NCBI RefSeq assembly: GCF_039566955.1
Contig: NZ_CP154796.1
Span: 1 to 64,000, forward strand
Reading direction: 5' to 3'
DNA: 64,000 nt
Source of the DNA: Micromonospora sp. DSM 45708
GTDB taxonomy: Bacteria; Actinomycetota; Actinomycetes; Mycobacteriales; Micromonosporaceae
Both the position numbers and the translations under genes were made by a program. Positions 1 through 9,743 of this stretch are shown piece by piece. The notes under the pieces were generated by a model. The model was not told the origin of the DNA. It did not search any database and saw nothing but the letters and a program-made list of their open reading frames with translations. Each line of letters starts with the position of its first letter. Position 1 is the stretch's first letter.

Positions 1-1
1 C

Positions 2-883
2 GGCAGCAAGGACACCACCTGGGGCAGGGGCGGTGGCCGGGGCGTACCCACGGCCAAGGGCCGCAGCGGCGGCAAGCCGACCGGCCGGTCCGGCGGGCCC
101 CGGGTGGCCCCCGGCCGCAAGTCGAACCCGGCGAAGGACAGCCCCGAGCTGCTCGTCGGGCGGAACCCGGTGCTGGAGTCGCTGCGCGCCCAGGTGCCGG
201 CGACCGCGCTCTACACCGCGCAGGGCATCGACGTGGACGACCGCGTCAAGGAGATCGTCCGCACCGCAGCCGACCGGGGCATCGCGATCCTCGAGGTCGG
301 CCGCGCCGAGCTGGACCGGATGACCGGTGGGGTGCTGCACCAGGGCGTCGGCCTCCAGGTGCCGCCGTTCGCCTACGAGCCGTTCGAGGACCTGGTCACC
401 ACCGCGCTGGAGCAGCCCGCCCCGCTGCTGGTCGCGCTGGACGGGGTAACCGATCCGCGCAACCTCGGCGCGGTGATCCGGTCGGCCGCCGCGTTCGGCG
501 CGCAGGGTGTCTTCGTACCCGAGCGGCGTGCCGCCGGGATCACCGCGACCGCCTGGCGGACCAGCGCCGGCGCTGCCGCGCGTGTTCCGGTCGCCCAGGT
601 CACCAACCTGACCCGGTCGCTCAAGGCATGCAAGGAGGCCGGCTTCATCGTGGTCGGCCTGGACGCCGACGGGCAGACCGACCTCTACGACCTGGAGGCC
701 GCGGTCGGCCCGCTGGTCGTGGTGGTCGGCTCGGAGGGGCGCGGCCTGTCCCGCCTGGTCGGCGAGACCTGCGACCTGACCGTCAGCATCCCGATGATCT
801 CCGACGTGGAGTCGCTCAACGCGAGCGTCGCCGCCGCGGTCACGCTCGCCGAGGTCGCGCGCCGTCGCGCCGTCGAGGCCTGA
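2..883 (+). CDS. rlmB: 23S rRNA (guanosine-2'-O-)methyltransferase, SpoU/TrmH family (5' end cut by window)
   Basis: Methylates a 2'-OH of a guanosine in 23S rRNA (RlmB type) using S-adenosylmethionine in the cytosol. The reading frame is open from the window edge, so the true start lies upstream. The first ~45 visible residues are a basic, Gly-rich linker usual in actinobacterial members. A GTG at 104 would give 259 residues but lies in mid-linker and has no clear ribosome site. Then come the SpoU substrate-binding domain ([12 protein letters not shown]) and the knotted SPOUT domain with its three motifs: [27 protein letters not shown] and [12 protein letters not shown]. The gene converges on the sugar ATPase gene across a hairpin terminator. 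Family assignment is firm; the exact target nucleotide is inferred from family. Confidence 0.93.
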   Translation, partial: GSKDTTWGRGGGRGVPTAKGRSGGKPTGRSGGPRVAPGRKSNPAKDSPELLVGRNPVLESLRAQVPATALYTAQGIDVDDRVKEIVRTAADRGIAILEVGRAELDRMTGGVLHQGVGLQVPPFAYEPFEDLVTTALEQPAPLLVALDGVTDPRNLGAVIRSAAAFGAQGVFVPERRAAGITATAWRTSAGAAARVPVAQVTNLTRSLKACKEAGFIVVGLDADGQTDLYDLEAAVGPLVVVVGSEGRGLSRLVGETCDLTVSIPMISDVESLNASVAAAVTLAEVARRRAVEA

Positions 884-896
884 CCCGCAAGCACGA

Positions 897-933
897 GAAA
901 GGGGCGGTCCGCCGGTGGCGGGCCGCCCCTTTC
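897..933. terminator. Bidirectional hairpin terminator between rlmB and the sugar ATPase gene
   Basis: Stem AAAGGGGCGG (898-907) pairs with CCGCCCCTTT (923-932). The A-run on one arm and T-run on the other mean it can act as an intrinsic terminator on both strands, fitting the convergent genes either side. Confidence 0.8.
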
Positions 934-943
934 TTCGCGTACG

Positions 944-2035
<1,092 letters not shown>

Positions 2036-2037
2036 GA

Positions 2038-2050
2038 GGGAGCGCTTCCT
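2038..2050. promoter_or_regulatory. LacI-family-like operator overlapping the msiK leader
   Basis: The plus strand reads GGGAGCGCTTCCT, centred on AGCGCT. It differs by one base from the core of the TGGGAGCGCTCCCA box bound by CebR-type LacI repressors of actinomycete sugar genes. It overlaps the ribosome site region of the minus-strand msiK gene. Binding is inferred, not shown. Confidence 0.45.
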
Positions 2051-2399
2051 TTCACCGGCAGGAACGTGCCGGACGATCCGAGTGAAGGAGCGACCGGCAC
2101 CCGAGGTGCCGGCCAACGGGGGCGTCGTCCGGGCAGCCGGGGCCGGCCGGAGTGTCGTCCGTGTCACTGCACCGTAAACGGCTTTCGCGTTCGTGCCAAG
2201 ACGAGACGCTGCGGGTGGGACGGACCGCATACACATTTCGGTCAGTCGGGCACTCAGAGGCATCAATCTCCCCGCGGAGAGCGCGATCAGTGGACGATCG
2301 GTCGGCCAAGCCGGTGAGGAAAGTGACGTTTTCCGTGCTCGGGACCCCTGCCAGGCGGGATTTTCCGAGCCCAGTCGCTATGCTGAGCCCGTCACACGC

Positions 2400-2476
2400 G
2401 CCCCTGTAGCTCAGCTGGCCAGAGCACTCGCCTTGTAAGCGAGATGTCGCCGGTTCGATCCCGGCCGGGGGCTCCA
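2400..2476 (+). tRNA. tRNA-Thr (anticodon TGT)
   Basis: Full cloverleaf: acceptor GCCCCTG/CGGGGGC, D-arm GCTC/GAGC, anticodon stem CTCGC/GCGAG with loop CTTGTAA, T-arm GCCGG TTCGATC CCGGC, and an encoded CCA at 2474-2476. Anticodon TGT at 2434-2436 decodes ACA and related Thr codons. A TATGCT at 2379-2384 is a plausible -10 element. No integrase or repeated 3' end of the tRNA is seen nearby, so it does not look like an occupied attachment site. Confidence 0.96.
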
Positions 2477-2517
2477 ATTCCACAGGACGTTCCCGGCCGA
2501 CAGCCCTCGCGCGACGG

Positions 2518-3198
2518 TCAGCCGGCGGCGTCCCGGGCGCCGGTGGTGAGCGGCGCGGGCCGGAAGCCTTTGACGATCAGGTAGACGCCCAGCGAGAACT
2601 CCCACACCGCGATCGGGAGGGCCGCGATCGCGGTCACCGGGGACAGCCGGTCCCAGAGGTCGAAGAGCACGCCGACGTCGGCAGCGACGAGCAGGGGTGC
2701 CCCGACGAGCCCGAGCAGCGGCAGAACGCGCGGGACGAGGCGTGACTGGTACAGCAGGGAGCCCAGCAACAGCGCGTTCACGGCCGGGATGAGGCTCTGG
2801 CTGAGCAGGAACATCGAGTCGTAGAGCGCGACCAGCGCCTGGCCGGTGACCAGCGCGTCCGCTCCGGCTCCGGCCCGCCGCAGGGCCACGAGCGTCAGGA
2901 GGCTGGCGACGCCGACGAAGATGCCGGCGGCTTCGAGGACCCGGGCGGCGACGAAGCCCAGCGCCCGCGCCTCGCCCTGCCTCCTGAGCACGGGGAACAG
3001 CGCGACGGCCGTGCCGATGCAGGCGAGCGCGACGATCACCTCGAGGACGCCGCCGGCCACGACCGGGGTGTCCGACGTGGTGCCGACGAGGTAGTCGGCC
3101 TCGCGCACCGGGGCGTACAGGGTGAGGGTCGGGATCGAGGCGAAGGTGAGCACGTAGCACCCGCCCGCGACCAGCGCGGTCTTCCGCAGTGAGTCCAT
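2518..3198 (-). CDS. DUF4386-type integral membrane protein
   Basis: 226 residues with about six hydrophobic segments, arranged as in DUF4386 proteins: an N-terminal helix after MDSLRK, a short outside loop (YAPVREADYL), then helices to near the C terminus. The function of DUF4386 proteins is unknown. The ATG start has a GGGAGGG site 6 bases upstream. It is read divergently from the AraC-type regulator at 3357, which may control it, but the sequence shows no clear operator. Confidence 0.65.
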   Translation of the reverse strand: MDSLRKTALVAGGCYVLTFASIPTLTLYAPVREADYLVGTTSDTPVVAGGVLEVIVALACIGTAVALFPVLRRQGEARALGFVAARVLEAAGIFVGVASLLTLVALRRAGAGADALVTGQALVALYDSMFLLSQSLIPAVNALLLGSLLYQSRLVPRVLPLLGLVGAPLLVAADVGVLFDLWDRLSPVTAIAALPIAVWEFSLGVYLIVKGFRPAPLTTGARDAAG

Positions 3199-3356
3199 CA
3201 GTGCCCTCCCGTCATTGTTTTATCCTCTTCGATCGATTGCCGGCTGCGAATCGGCCGCTCGGGCATCCTCCTCAGGTCGCGTGTCCGACCGCATGTCGAA
3301 CCGGGGCCGGGACTGCGCGGAATGCGTTGACCAGGCCCCGGGTAGCCTGAGCGGCG

Positions 3357-3845
3357 ATGAGCCGTGCCGTGGAGGAGTCGAACCGGGCGATGCTGCGCGC
3401 CCGGGACGCGATGGACCGGGCGTACGCGCAGCCGCTGGACATTCCGGCGTTGGCCCGGATCGCGTTCGTCTCGGAGGCGCACTTCATCCGCACCTTCCGG
3501 GCCACGTTCGGCGAGACGCCGCACCGCTACCTGCAACGTCGCCGGATCGAGCGGGCCATGTACCTGCTGGTGCGCACCGCGGAACCGGTCACCGAGATCT
3601 GCCACCTGGTCGGTTTCGGCAGCCTCGGCACGTTCAGCCGGACGTTCCACGACATCGTCGGCGAGTCGCCCTCGGCCTACCGGCGTCGCAAGGCCGCCCC
3701 GGCCGACGTGCCGAGCTGCTTCACCAGGGCATGGATGCGCCCGAGCGCCGCCGTCGGCCGGCCCGCCGTGCCGGCACCGGACGGACGTGTGCCGCGGCCG
3801 GAACGTGCAGTTTTGGATAAGCAGCAGGCCGGGAGCCTGCTCTAG
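3357..3845 (+). CDS. AraC-family transcriptional regulator (DNA-binding domain only)
   Basis: 162 residues, essentially the two-helix-turn-helix AraC domain (residues ~15-110), with IPALARIAFVSEAHFIRTFR in the first unit and VTEICHLVGFGSLGTFSRTF in the second. There is no ligand-binding N-terminal domain. The C-terminal ~45 residues are Pro/Arg-rich and unstructured-looking. It lies 10 bp before a VOC/glyoxalase-fold gene, a pairing I recognise as common in actinomycetes, which suggests the regulator serves that enzyme. The inducer is unknown. Confidence 0.8.
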   Translation: MSRAVEESNRAMLRARDAMDRAYAQPLDIPALARIAFVSEAHFIRTFRATFGETPHRYLQRRRIERAMYLLVRTAEPVTEICHLVGFGSLGTFSRTFHDIVGESPSAYRRRKAAPADVPSCFTRAWMRPSAAVGRPAVPAPDGRVPRPERAVLDKQQAGSLL

Positions 3846-3855
3846 CGTCCTCGGT

Positions 3856-4275
3856 ATGACGATGACTTCGATCTCCCGCTCCCAGATCTACGTGCTCGAC
3901 CAGGATGAGGCCCTCGACTTCTACGTCGGCAAGCTGGGCATGGAGGTGCACACCGACCAGGATCTCGGCTTCATGCGGTGGCTCACGGTCAACGTGCCGG
4001 GTGACCCCGACCGGGAGATCCTGTTGGAGAAGCCCGGCCCGCCGGCGCTGGACCCGAAGACCGCGGAGCAGGTCCGGGAGCTGCTCACCAAGGGCGCCAC
4101 CGGCGGCTTCCTGTTCCTCACCACCGACGACGCGCACCAGACGTACGCGGACCTGGTGGCCAAGGGCGTGGAGGTCATCGACGAGCCGACCGACCGGCCG
4201 TACGGGATCGACTTCGGCATCCGCGACCCGTTCGGCAACCGGATCCGGATCGGCCAGATGCATCCGCGAGGCTGA
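3856..4275 (+). CDS. VOC-family (glyoxalase/bleomycin-resistance fold) protein
   Basis: 139 residues. Two beta-alpha-beta-beta-beta halves are recognisable: the first begins SRSQIYVLDQDEALDFYVGK, and the second ends with the typical GIDFGIRDPFGNRIRIGQ strand. VOC proteins include metal-dependent dioxygenases, glyoxalases and drug-binding proteins; nothing here fixes the substrate. The ATG at 3856 matches the usual family start; the frame is open further upstream but only as a shadow of the AraC gene. Probably co-transcribed with the AraC regulator. Confidence 0.8.
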   Translation: MTMTSISRSQIYVLDQDEALDFYVGKLGMEVHTDQDLGFMRWLTVNVPGDPDREILLEKPGPPALDPKTAEQVRELLTKGATGGFLFLTTDDAHQTYADLVAKGVEVIDEPTDRPYGIDFGIRDPFGNRIRIGQMHPRG

Positions 4276-4340
4276 TCGCGGGCTGCGGGGATCGCGAGCG
4301 GCGGGCTAGGGTCGGCCTCCCGATCTTGACGAGGTGACCG

Positions 4341-4952
4341 ATGGCGAGCCGCCTGCTGTTCCTGGCCCGACACGGCGAGCAGGACCGTCCCGACGCGGAG
4401 GCGGACACCGGCCTCTCGGCGCGGGGCCGTCGGCAGGCCACGCTGCTCGGGGAACGCCTGCGCGGCGCGCGCCTCGACGCGGTGCACCACGGGCCGCTGG
4501 CCCGCGCCGCGGAGACCGCCGCGCTGGTCGGCGCGGAGCTGCCCGGCGTCCCGGTCGGCTCCGACGACCGGGCCGGCGACCACATGCCGCACGACACCGA
4601 CCCGGCCGGCCTGCCGGAGCGGCACGCGGCGTTCCTCACCCAGTTCTCCGAGCGGGAACGCCGGGAGGGACCGCGCGTGACGGCGGGGGCGGTGGCCCGG
4701 TTCGCCACCGCCCCCGCCGAGGGCGACGTCCGTGAGCTGGTGGTGACCCACAACTTCCTGGTGGCCTGGCTGGTGCGGCACGCCCTGGAGGCGCCGGAGC
4801 GCCGGTGGATCGGGCTCGCCTACGCCAACTGCGCGTTGACCGTGATCCGCTACAGTTCGGCCGGCCCGCCGACGGTGGTCGCGCTGAACGACGCCGCCCA
4901 CCTGCCGCCCGAGCTGCGCGCCACCGGCCTGCCCGACGACTACCGCTTCTGA
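4341..4952 (+). CDS. Histidine phosphatase (phosphoglycerate-mutase-like) family protein
   Basis: 203 residues. The catalytic RHG is R10-H11-G12 in LARHGEQD, and the second active-site His is H137 in VVTHNFLV. The GLSARGRRQATLLGERL stretch is the usual helix after the phosphate pocket. Proteins of this type dephosphorylate small metabolites, cell-wall intermediates or proteins; the substrate cannot be read here. The start is ATG 4341. It converges on the DJ-1-type gene. Confidence 0.83.
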   Translation: MASRLLFLARHGEQDRPDAEADTGLSARGRRQATLLGERLRGARLDAVHHGPLARAAETAALVGAELPGVPVGSDDRAGDHMPHDTDPAGLPERHAAFLTQFSERERREGPRVTAGAVARFATAPAEGDVRELVVTHNFLVAWLVRHALEAPERRWIGLAYANCALTVIRYSSAGPPTVVALNDAAHLPPELRATGLPDDYRF

Positions 4953-5025
4953 GGCGCGCACACCACACAAGTCGGCGTCGCGCCGGGCACCCGGCATCCG
5001 GCGACCGCGCCGCCGGCGCCGCGGC

Positions 5026-5682
5026 TCAGCCGCGCAGCTTCACCACGGCCTCGGCCAGGGCCCGGGCGGACTGCGGGTTCTGGCCGGTGACCAGGCGGTC
5101 GTCGACCACCACGTGCTCGGTGAAGTTCGGTGCCGGGACGTGCTGCGCGCCGGCCTCGGTGAGCCTGTCGGCGAGCAGGAACGGCACCACCTCGGTGAGG
5201 CCGACGGCGGCCTCCTCGTCGTTGGTGAAGCCGGCCACCCGCTTGCCGGCGACCAGCCGCGAGCCGTCGGTGAGGGTGAGGTTCACCAGCGCGGAGGGGC
5301 CGTGACAGACGGCGGCGACCACACCGCCGCGCTCGTAGACCGAGCGGGCGATCCGGGCCAGGTCCGGGTCGTCGGGGAAGTCCCACATCGTGCCGTGGCC
5401 GCCGGCGAAGACGATCACGTCATAGCCGGACGGGTCGACGTCCGCCGCCTTCGGGGTGTCGGTCACGCCGGCGGTGGCGAGGAAGTCGTTCTGCGTCTTG
5501 TCGTCGGTGTCCCGGCCGTCGGTCGGCGGCTCGCCGCCGGCCACCGACACCAGGTCGACGTCATATCCGGCGGCCCGGAGGACCTCCCACGGTTCGGCGG
5601 CCTCACCGACGTAGTAGCCGGTCTTTCGGCCGGTGGTGCCGAGGTCGGAATGGCTGGTCAGCGCGATGAGTGCACGAGTCAT
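5026..5682 (-). CDS. DJ-1/PfpI superfamily protein (class I glutamine-amidotransferase-like, Hsp31/glyoxalase III type)
   Basis: 218 residues from MTRALIALTSH. The nucleophile elbow AAVCHGPSAL places Cys126-His127, and the acidic partner is probably Glu27 (TGYYVGE). GGHGTMWDF is the usual glycine-rich loop. Related proteins act as glyoxalase III, deglycase or chaperone; activity here is inferred. An upstream in-frame extension to 5799 would run into the divergent LysR gene, so the 5682 ATG is preferred. The LysR regulator starts 72 bp away in the other direction and is the likely controller. Confidence 0.82.
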   Translation of the reverse strand: MTRALIALTSHSDLGTTGRKTGYYVGEAAEPWEVLRAAGYDVDLVSVAGGEPPTDGRDTDDKTQNDFLATAGVTDTPKAADVDPSGYDVIVFAGGHGTMWDFPDDPDLARIARSVYERGGVVAAVCHGPSALVNLTLTDGSRLVAGKRVAGFTNDEEAAVGLTEVVPFLLADRLTEAGAQHVPAPNFTEHVVVDDRLVTGQNPQSARALAEAVVKLRG

Positions 5683-5754
5683 GACCACCATGCTGACGCG
5701 CCGAGCCATAGCTGACCAATAGGCGAGAGTCACGTCGGCGATAGGTTTGCTGAT

Positions 5755-6639
5755 GTGAAGGTGTCGCTGGACCTGCTCCGCAGCTTCCTCGCCGTGCACC
5801 GCGCCGGTTCGGTCACCGGCGCGGCCGAGCTGCTCGGTGTGGCGCAGCCCACGGTGACCGCCCAGCTCCGGGCGCTGGAGGAGGCGGTCGGCCGGCCGCT
5901 CTTCGACCGGCTGCCCCGGGGCGTCACCCCGACCGCCGCCGGGGACGAGCTGGCCCGCCGGGTGGCCGAGCCGCTGGACCGCCTCGCTGCCGTGCTGACC
6001 GAGACGCCGGACACGGCGTACGCCCGGACGGTCTTCCTCGGCGGGCCGGCCGAGCTGCTCGCCGAGCGGGTCCTGCCGGCGCTGGCCGGCCTGGTGGCCG
6101 ACGGCCTGGAGCTGCGGGTGGTGGCCGGGATGCCGGATCGGCTGCTGGACGACCTGGTCGCCGGCCGGCTCGACCTGGCGGTGACGAGCGTGCGCCCGCG
6201 CCGGCGCGGCGTGGCCGTCGAGCCGCTCTACGACGAGGAGTTCGTGCTGGTGGCGGCGCCGTCGTGGGCCGAGCGGCTGACCGGGCCGGTGACCCCGGCG
6301 GCGCTGCGGGACGTGCCGCTGGTCGCCTGGGGCGAGGAGGCGCCGATCCTGCGCCGGTACTGGCGCACCGTCTTCGACACCCGGCTCACCCGGGTGCCCA
6401 GTCTGGTCGTGGCCGACCTGCGGGCGGTCCGGTCGGCCGTGGTGGCGGGCGCGGGCGCGAGCGTGCTGCCGGCGTACCTCTGCCGGGGCGAGCTGGCCTC
6501 CGGCGCGTTGCGGGCGCTGCTCGCGCCGCCGGTGCCGCCGCTCAACACGCTCTTCCTCGCGGCCCGGCCGGCGGCGGCCGGCCGGCGCGAGACGCGGGCC
6601 GTGCGGCGGGCGCTGCTCGCGGCGGCGCCCGGCTGGTGA
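5755..6639 (+). CDS. LysR-family transcriptional regulator
   Basis: 294 residues. The N-terminal winged helix-turn-helix (LRSFLAVHRAGSVTGAAELLGVAQPTVT region, residues ~6-62) is followed by a periplasmic-binding-protein-like effector domain. The start is GTG 5755; GTG 5761 is also possible. It is read divergently from the DJ-1-type gene with 72 bp between starts, the classic LysR arrangement. Its last 98 bases overlap the convergent lipoprotein gene. Confidence 0.85.
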   Translation: MKVSLDLLRSFLAVHRAGSVTGAAELLGVAQPTVTAQLRALEEAVGRPLFDRLPRGVTPTAAGDELARRVAEPLDRLAAVLTETPDTAYARTVFLGGPAELLAERVLPALAGLVADGLELRVVAGMPDRLLDDLVAGRLDLAVTSVRPRRRGVAVEPLYDEEFVLVAAPSWAERLTGPVTPAALRDVPLVAWGEEAPILRRYWRTVFDTRLTRVPSLVVADLRAVRSAVVAGAGASVLPAYLCRGELASGALRALLAPPVPPLNTLFLAARPAAAGRRETRAVRRALLAAAPGW

Positions 6640-7105
6640 CCGGCCCGGGTCCGCCGGTGACGCGGGTGAGCAGGCCGACCACCTCGGCGGTGGCGGCCGG
6701 CGGGGTCGCCTGCGGCGGGCAGTCCACGTAGGAGCTGGTGGTCGGGCCGACGGTGAGCCGGTAGGTGAACGCGTCGGCGCACATGGTGGCCGGCACGGTG
6801 ACGGCGGCCTCGGCGGCCAGGCGGGGATCGGCGGTGAGTTGCCGCAGCCGGTCGAGGTCGGCGTCGGTGAGGCGGCCGTCGCGGGCGGCGCCGGCCCGGT
6901 CGGTCTTCGTCCAGTGGCCGTCCGGCCGCACGGTGACGGTGTCGCTCAACCCGGCGATGCCGCCGGAACGCACGAGCACCACCTCGACGCCGGGCGGTGG
7001 GGTGGCGGCCGGTCCGACGGGGGCCGGCGCGTCGGCCCGGGCGCAGCCGGCGAGCGGGGTGAGGACGGCGGCGACGGCGACCGCCACGGCGGGGGCTGCT
7101 CTCAT
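6542..7105 (-). CDS. Emfourin-like lipoprotein (possible M4-protease inhibitor)
   Basis: 187 residues. The signal peptide ends in a lipobox LAGC with Cys21, so a surface lipoprotein is predicted. Residues 46-52 read RSGGIAG, followed by DxLRQL-type helix text and a Cys pair further on. This resembles emfourin, the small inhibitor encoded beside the M4 protease protealysin in Serratia, where RSGGF/IAG opens the domain. The divergent neighbour is an M4 metalloprotease, which supports the idea. The last ~45 residues, Pro/Arg/Ala-rich, lie antisense to the LysR 3' end and may be a read-on tail. The family match is by eye. Confidence 0.62.
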   Translation of the reverse strand: MRAAPAVAVAVAAVLTPLAGCARADAPAPVGPAATPPPGVEVVLVRSGGIAGLSDTVTVRPDGHWTKTDRAGAARDGRLTDADLDRLRQLTADPRLAAEAAVTVPATMCADAFTYRLTVGPTTSSYVDCPPQATPPAATAEVVGLLTRVTGGPGPVTSRAPPRAAPAARPASRAGRPPPAGPRGRAC

Positions 7106-7273
7106 GCCGATCGGACGCGCGACGGGGCCACCTGGTTCCGGACCACCGTGCCCCCTCATCCGTTCGGTCAGTGTCTGGGACGGGAAGCCGTCGCCCTCTT
7201 TCACGTCCGTCGATGTCTCAGCTATATCTACATCAGTGACTACCCCCGTCACAACTTCCTTCCAGGAGGGCAT

Positions 7274-9667
7274 GTGAAAAGAACCGTCGCCGCCGTCAGC
7301 GCAGCGCTGCTCACCAGCGGCGTGCTGGCCTGCGTCACCACCACGGCGCAAGCGGCAGCGCCCAGCGCCCCCAGCCCCGAGCGTGCCGCCGCGGCACGCG
7401 CCGACAGCCTGCTGCGCGCCAACCCCGGCGCGGTGCAGGGTGCCGGCGGGGAGGCGTACCAGGCCGTCCGCACCAAGGTCGACCCCTCCGGGGCGGCCCA
7501 CACCCGCTACACCCGGACCTACCAGGGCCTGCGGGTCTACGGCGGTGACTTCGTCGTCCACACCGCTCCGAACGGCACCATGAGCGGCACCTCGGTCGGC
7601 CTGTCCGCCCCGCTGACGCTCGGCACCAGCGCCAAGGTCGGCGCGGACGCCGCCAAGGCCAGCGCGCGCAAGGCGTTCTCCGGCAGCCTCACCTCGGTCG
7701 GCGCGCCCGAGCTGTTCGTGGACGCCAGCAGCGGCAAGGGCCGGCTGGCCTGGGAGACGGTCGCCTCCGGCTGGAAGGCGGACAAGCAGACGCCGTCGAA
7801 GCTGCACGTCATCACGGACGCCACGACCGGCAAGGTGATCGGCTCGTACGACGAGATCGAGTCGGTGGTCGGCAGCGGCCAGGGCATCTACACCGGTTCG
7901 GTCAGCATCGACACCACGCTCTCCGGCAGCACCTACTCGATGATCGACCCGTCGCACGGCAACGGCCGTACCTGCGACATGAACAACGGCACCTCGACCT
8001 GCACCACGTTCACCGACGCCGACAACGCGTGGGGCAACGGCGCCAACTCCAACCGGCAGTCGGCCGCCGTGGACGCCCACTTCGGCGCCGCGAAGACGTT
8101 CGACTACTTCCTCAACGTGCACGGCCGCAACGGCATCTTCGGCAACGGCCAGGGCGTGCCGAGCCGGGTGCACTACGGCAACAACTACGTCAACGCGTTC
8201 TGGGACGGGTCCCAGATGACCTACGGCGACGGGTCGAGCAACTCCCGCCCGCTGGTCTCGCTGGACGTGGCCGGCCACGAGATGAGCCACGGCGTCACCG
8301 AGGCGCTGTCCGGCCTGGTCTACTCCGGTGAGTCCGGCGGCCTCAACGAGGCCACCAGCGACATCTTCGGCAACATGATGGAGTTCTACGCCGCCGCGCC
8401 CAGCGACCCGGGTGACTACCAGGTCGGCGAGAAGATCAACATCAACGGCAACGGCACGCCGCTGCGCTACATGTACAACCCGTCGCTGGACGGCTCGTCC
8501 GACTCCTGCTGGTCCACCAGCACGAAGAACAAGGACGTGCACTACTCCTCCGGCGTGGGCAACCACTTCTACTTCAACCTGGCCGAGGGCACCGGCGCCA
8601 CCGCGTACGGCACCTCGCCGGTCTGCGGCTCGGCCCCGGCGGTGACCGGCATCGGTCGCGCCAAGGCGGAGAAGATCTGGTACCGGGCGCTCGACGTGTA
8701 CTTCACCTCGAACACCTCGTACGTCAACACCACCACCCCGTCGAACACGGCCCGCGCGTACACCCTGCGGGCGGCGACCGACCTGTACGGCAACTGCTCC
8801 ACCGAGTACAAGGCCGTCCAGGCGGCGTGGACCGCGGTGAACGTGGCCGGCAACGACGCGCCGTGCAGCTCCACCGGGAACGACTTCTCCGTCTCGCTCT
8901 CCCCGACCGCCGGCTCGGTCACCCAGGGCGGTTCCGCCACCGCCACCGTCGGCACCGCCACCACCAGCGGGACCGCGCAGACCGTGACGTTCTCCGCGTC
9001 CGGCCTGCCGACCGGCGCCACCGCGTCGTTCAGCCCCGCCTCGGTGACCTCGGGCGGCTCGTCCACGCTCACCATCACCACCAGCGCGAGCACGCCGACC
9101 GGCACCTACTCGGTGACCGTCACCGGCAGCGCGACGTCGGGCGCGAAGTCCGCCACGTACTCGCTGACCGTCACCGGCACCGGCGGCGGCTGCACCGGCG
9201 CCGGCCAGAAGCTCGGCAACGCGGGCTTCGAGACCGGCACCAGCCCGTGGACCGGCACCACCGGCGCGATCGGCGCCTTCACCGGCCAGTCGGCGCACGG
9301 CGGCACCCGGTTCGCCTGGCTGAACGGCTACGGCTACAGCAGCAACGAGAACATCGCGCAGTCGGTGGCGCTGCCGAGCGGCTGCTCGACCTACAACTTC
9401 AGCTTCTGGCTGCACATCGACTCGGCGGAGTCCACCACCACCGTGCAGTACGACAAGCTGACCGTGCAGGTGCTCAACTCGTCCGGCACCGTGCTGGCGA
9501 CGCTGGCGACCTACTCGAACCTGAACAAGGCCACCGGCTACACCCAGAAGTCGTTCTCCCTGGCCGCGTACGCCGGGCAGACCGTCACGCTGAAGTTCAC
9601 CGGCACCGAGGACGCGTCCCTCCAGACGTCGTTCGTCATCGACGACACCGCGGTCGACGTCTCCTGA
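7274..9667 (+). CDS. Secreted M4 (thermolysin-type) metallopeptidase with C-terminal binding domains
   Basis: 797 residues. Layout: signal peptide (1-~28), FTP/PepSY-type propeptide (~40-200), M4 catalytic domains (~205-535), a Ser/Thr-rich Ig-like repeat domain (~540-635), and a C-terminal beta-sandwich (~640-797) like those used for substrate attachment. Zinc ligands are in place: HEMSH at 335-339 and Glu359 in GLNEATSD, exactly 20 residues after the second His as in thermolysin. The GTG start at 7274 follows AGGAGG by 4 bases; ATG at 7272 would stop at once. It is secreted for protein breakdown outside the cell. The divergent gene encodes an emfourin-like lipoprotein. Confidence 0.92.
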   Translation: MKRTVAAVSAALLTSGVLACVTTTAQAAAPSAPSPERAAAARADSLLRANPGAVQGAGGEAYQAVRTKVDPSGAAHTRYTRTYQGLRVYGGDFVVHTAPNGTMSGTSVGLSAPLTLGTSAKVGADAAKASARKAFSGSLTSVGAPELFVDASSGKGRLAWETVASGWKADKQTPSKLHVITDATTGKVIGSYDEIESVVGSGQGIYTGSVSIDTTLSGSTYSMIDPSHGNGRTCDMNNGTSTCTTFTDADNAWGNGANSNRQSAAVDAHFGAAKTFDYFLNVHGRNGIFGNGQGVPSRVHYGNNYVNAFWDGSQMTYGDGSSNSRPLVSLDVAGHEMSHGVTEALSGLVYSGESGGLNEATSDIFGNMMEFYAAAPSDPGDYQVGEKININGNGTPLRYMYNPSLDGSSDSCWSTSTKNKDVHYSSGVGNHFYFNLAEGTGATAYGTSPVCGSAPAVTGIGRAKAEKIWYRALDVYFTSNTSYVNTTTPSNTARAYTLRAATDLYGNCSTEYKAVQAAWTAVNVAGNDAPCSSTGNDFSVSLSPTAGSVTQGGSATATVGTATTSGTAQTVTFSASGLPTGATASFSPASVTSGGSSTLTITTSASTPTGTYSVTVTGSATSGAKSATYSLTVTGTGGGCTGAGQKLGNAGFETGTSPWTGTTGAIGAFTGQSAHGGTRFAWLNGYGYSSNENIAQSVALPSGCSTYNFSFWLHIDSAESTTTVQYDKLTVQVLNSSGTVLATLATYSNLNKATGYTQKSFSLAAYAGQTVTLKFTGTEDASLQTSFVIDDTAVDVS

Positions 9668-9682
9668 CCTGACCGCCCGACC

Positions 9683-9725
9683 CGGGGCCCGGCGGCCACC
9701 CCACGCGGGTGGTCACCGGGCCCCG
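9683..9725 (+). terminator. Hairpin terminator after the M4 protease gene
   Basis: Outer arms CGGGGCCCGG (9683-9692) and CCGGGCCCCG (9716-9725), with inner arms CCACCC/GGGTGG. No U-tract follows, as is usual for actinomycete hairpin terminators. Confidence 0.65.
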
Positions 9726-9743
9726 CCCGTTACCGTCGGACCC

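Noticed and set aside
2400..2476. tRNA-Thr as an integration site
   Set aside because: No integrase, no repeated 3' tRNA sequence downstream and no island-like genes nearby.
3364..4275. Single long protein joining the AraC region and the VOC domain
   Set aside because: The frame is out of phase with the AraC domain; the VOC gene has its own ATG at 3856.
6542..9415. Minus-strand frame extending through the whole M4 protease gene
   Set aside because: The part over the protease is antisense noise; only the lipoprotein portion from 7105 has a signal peptide and domain.
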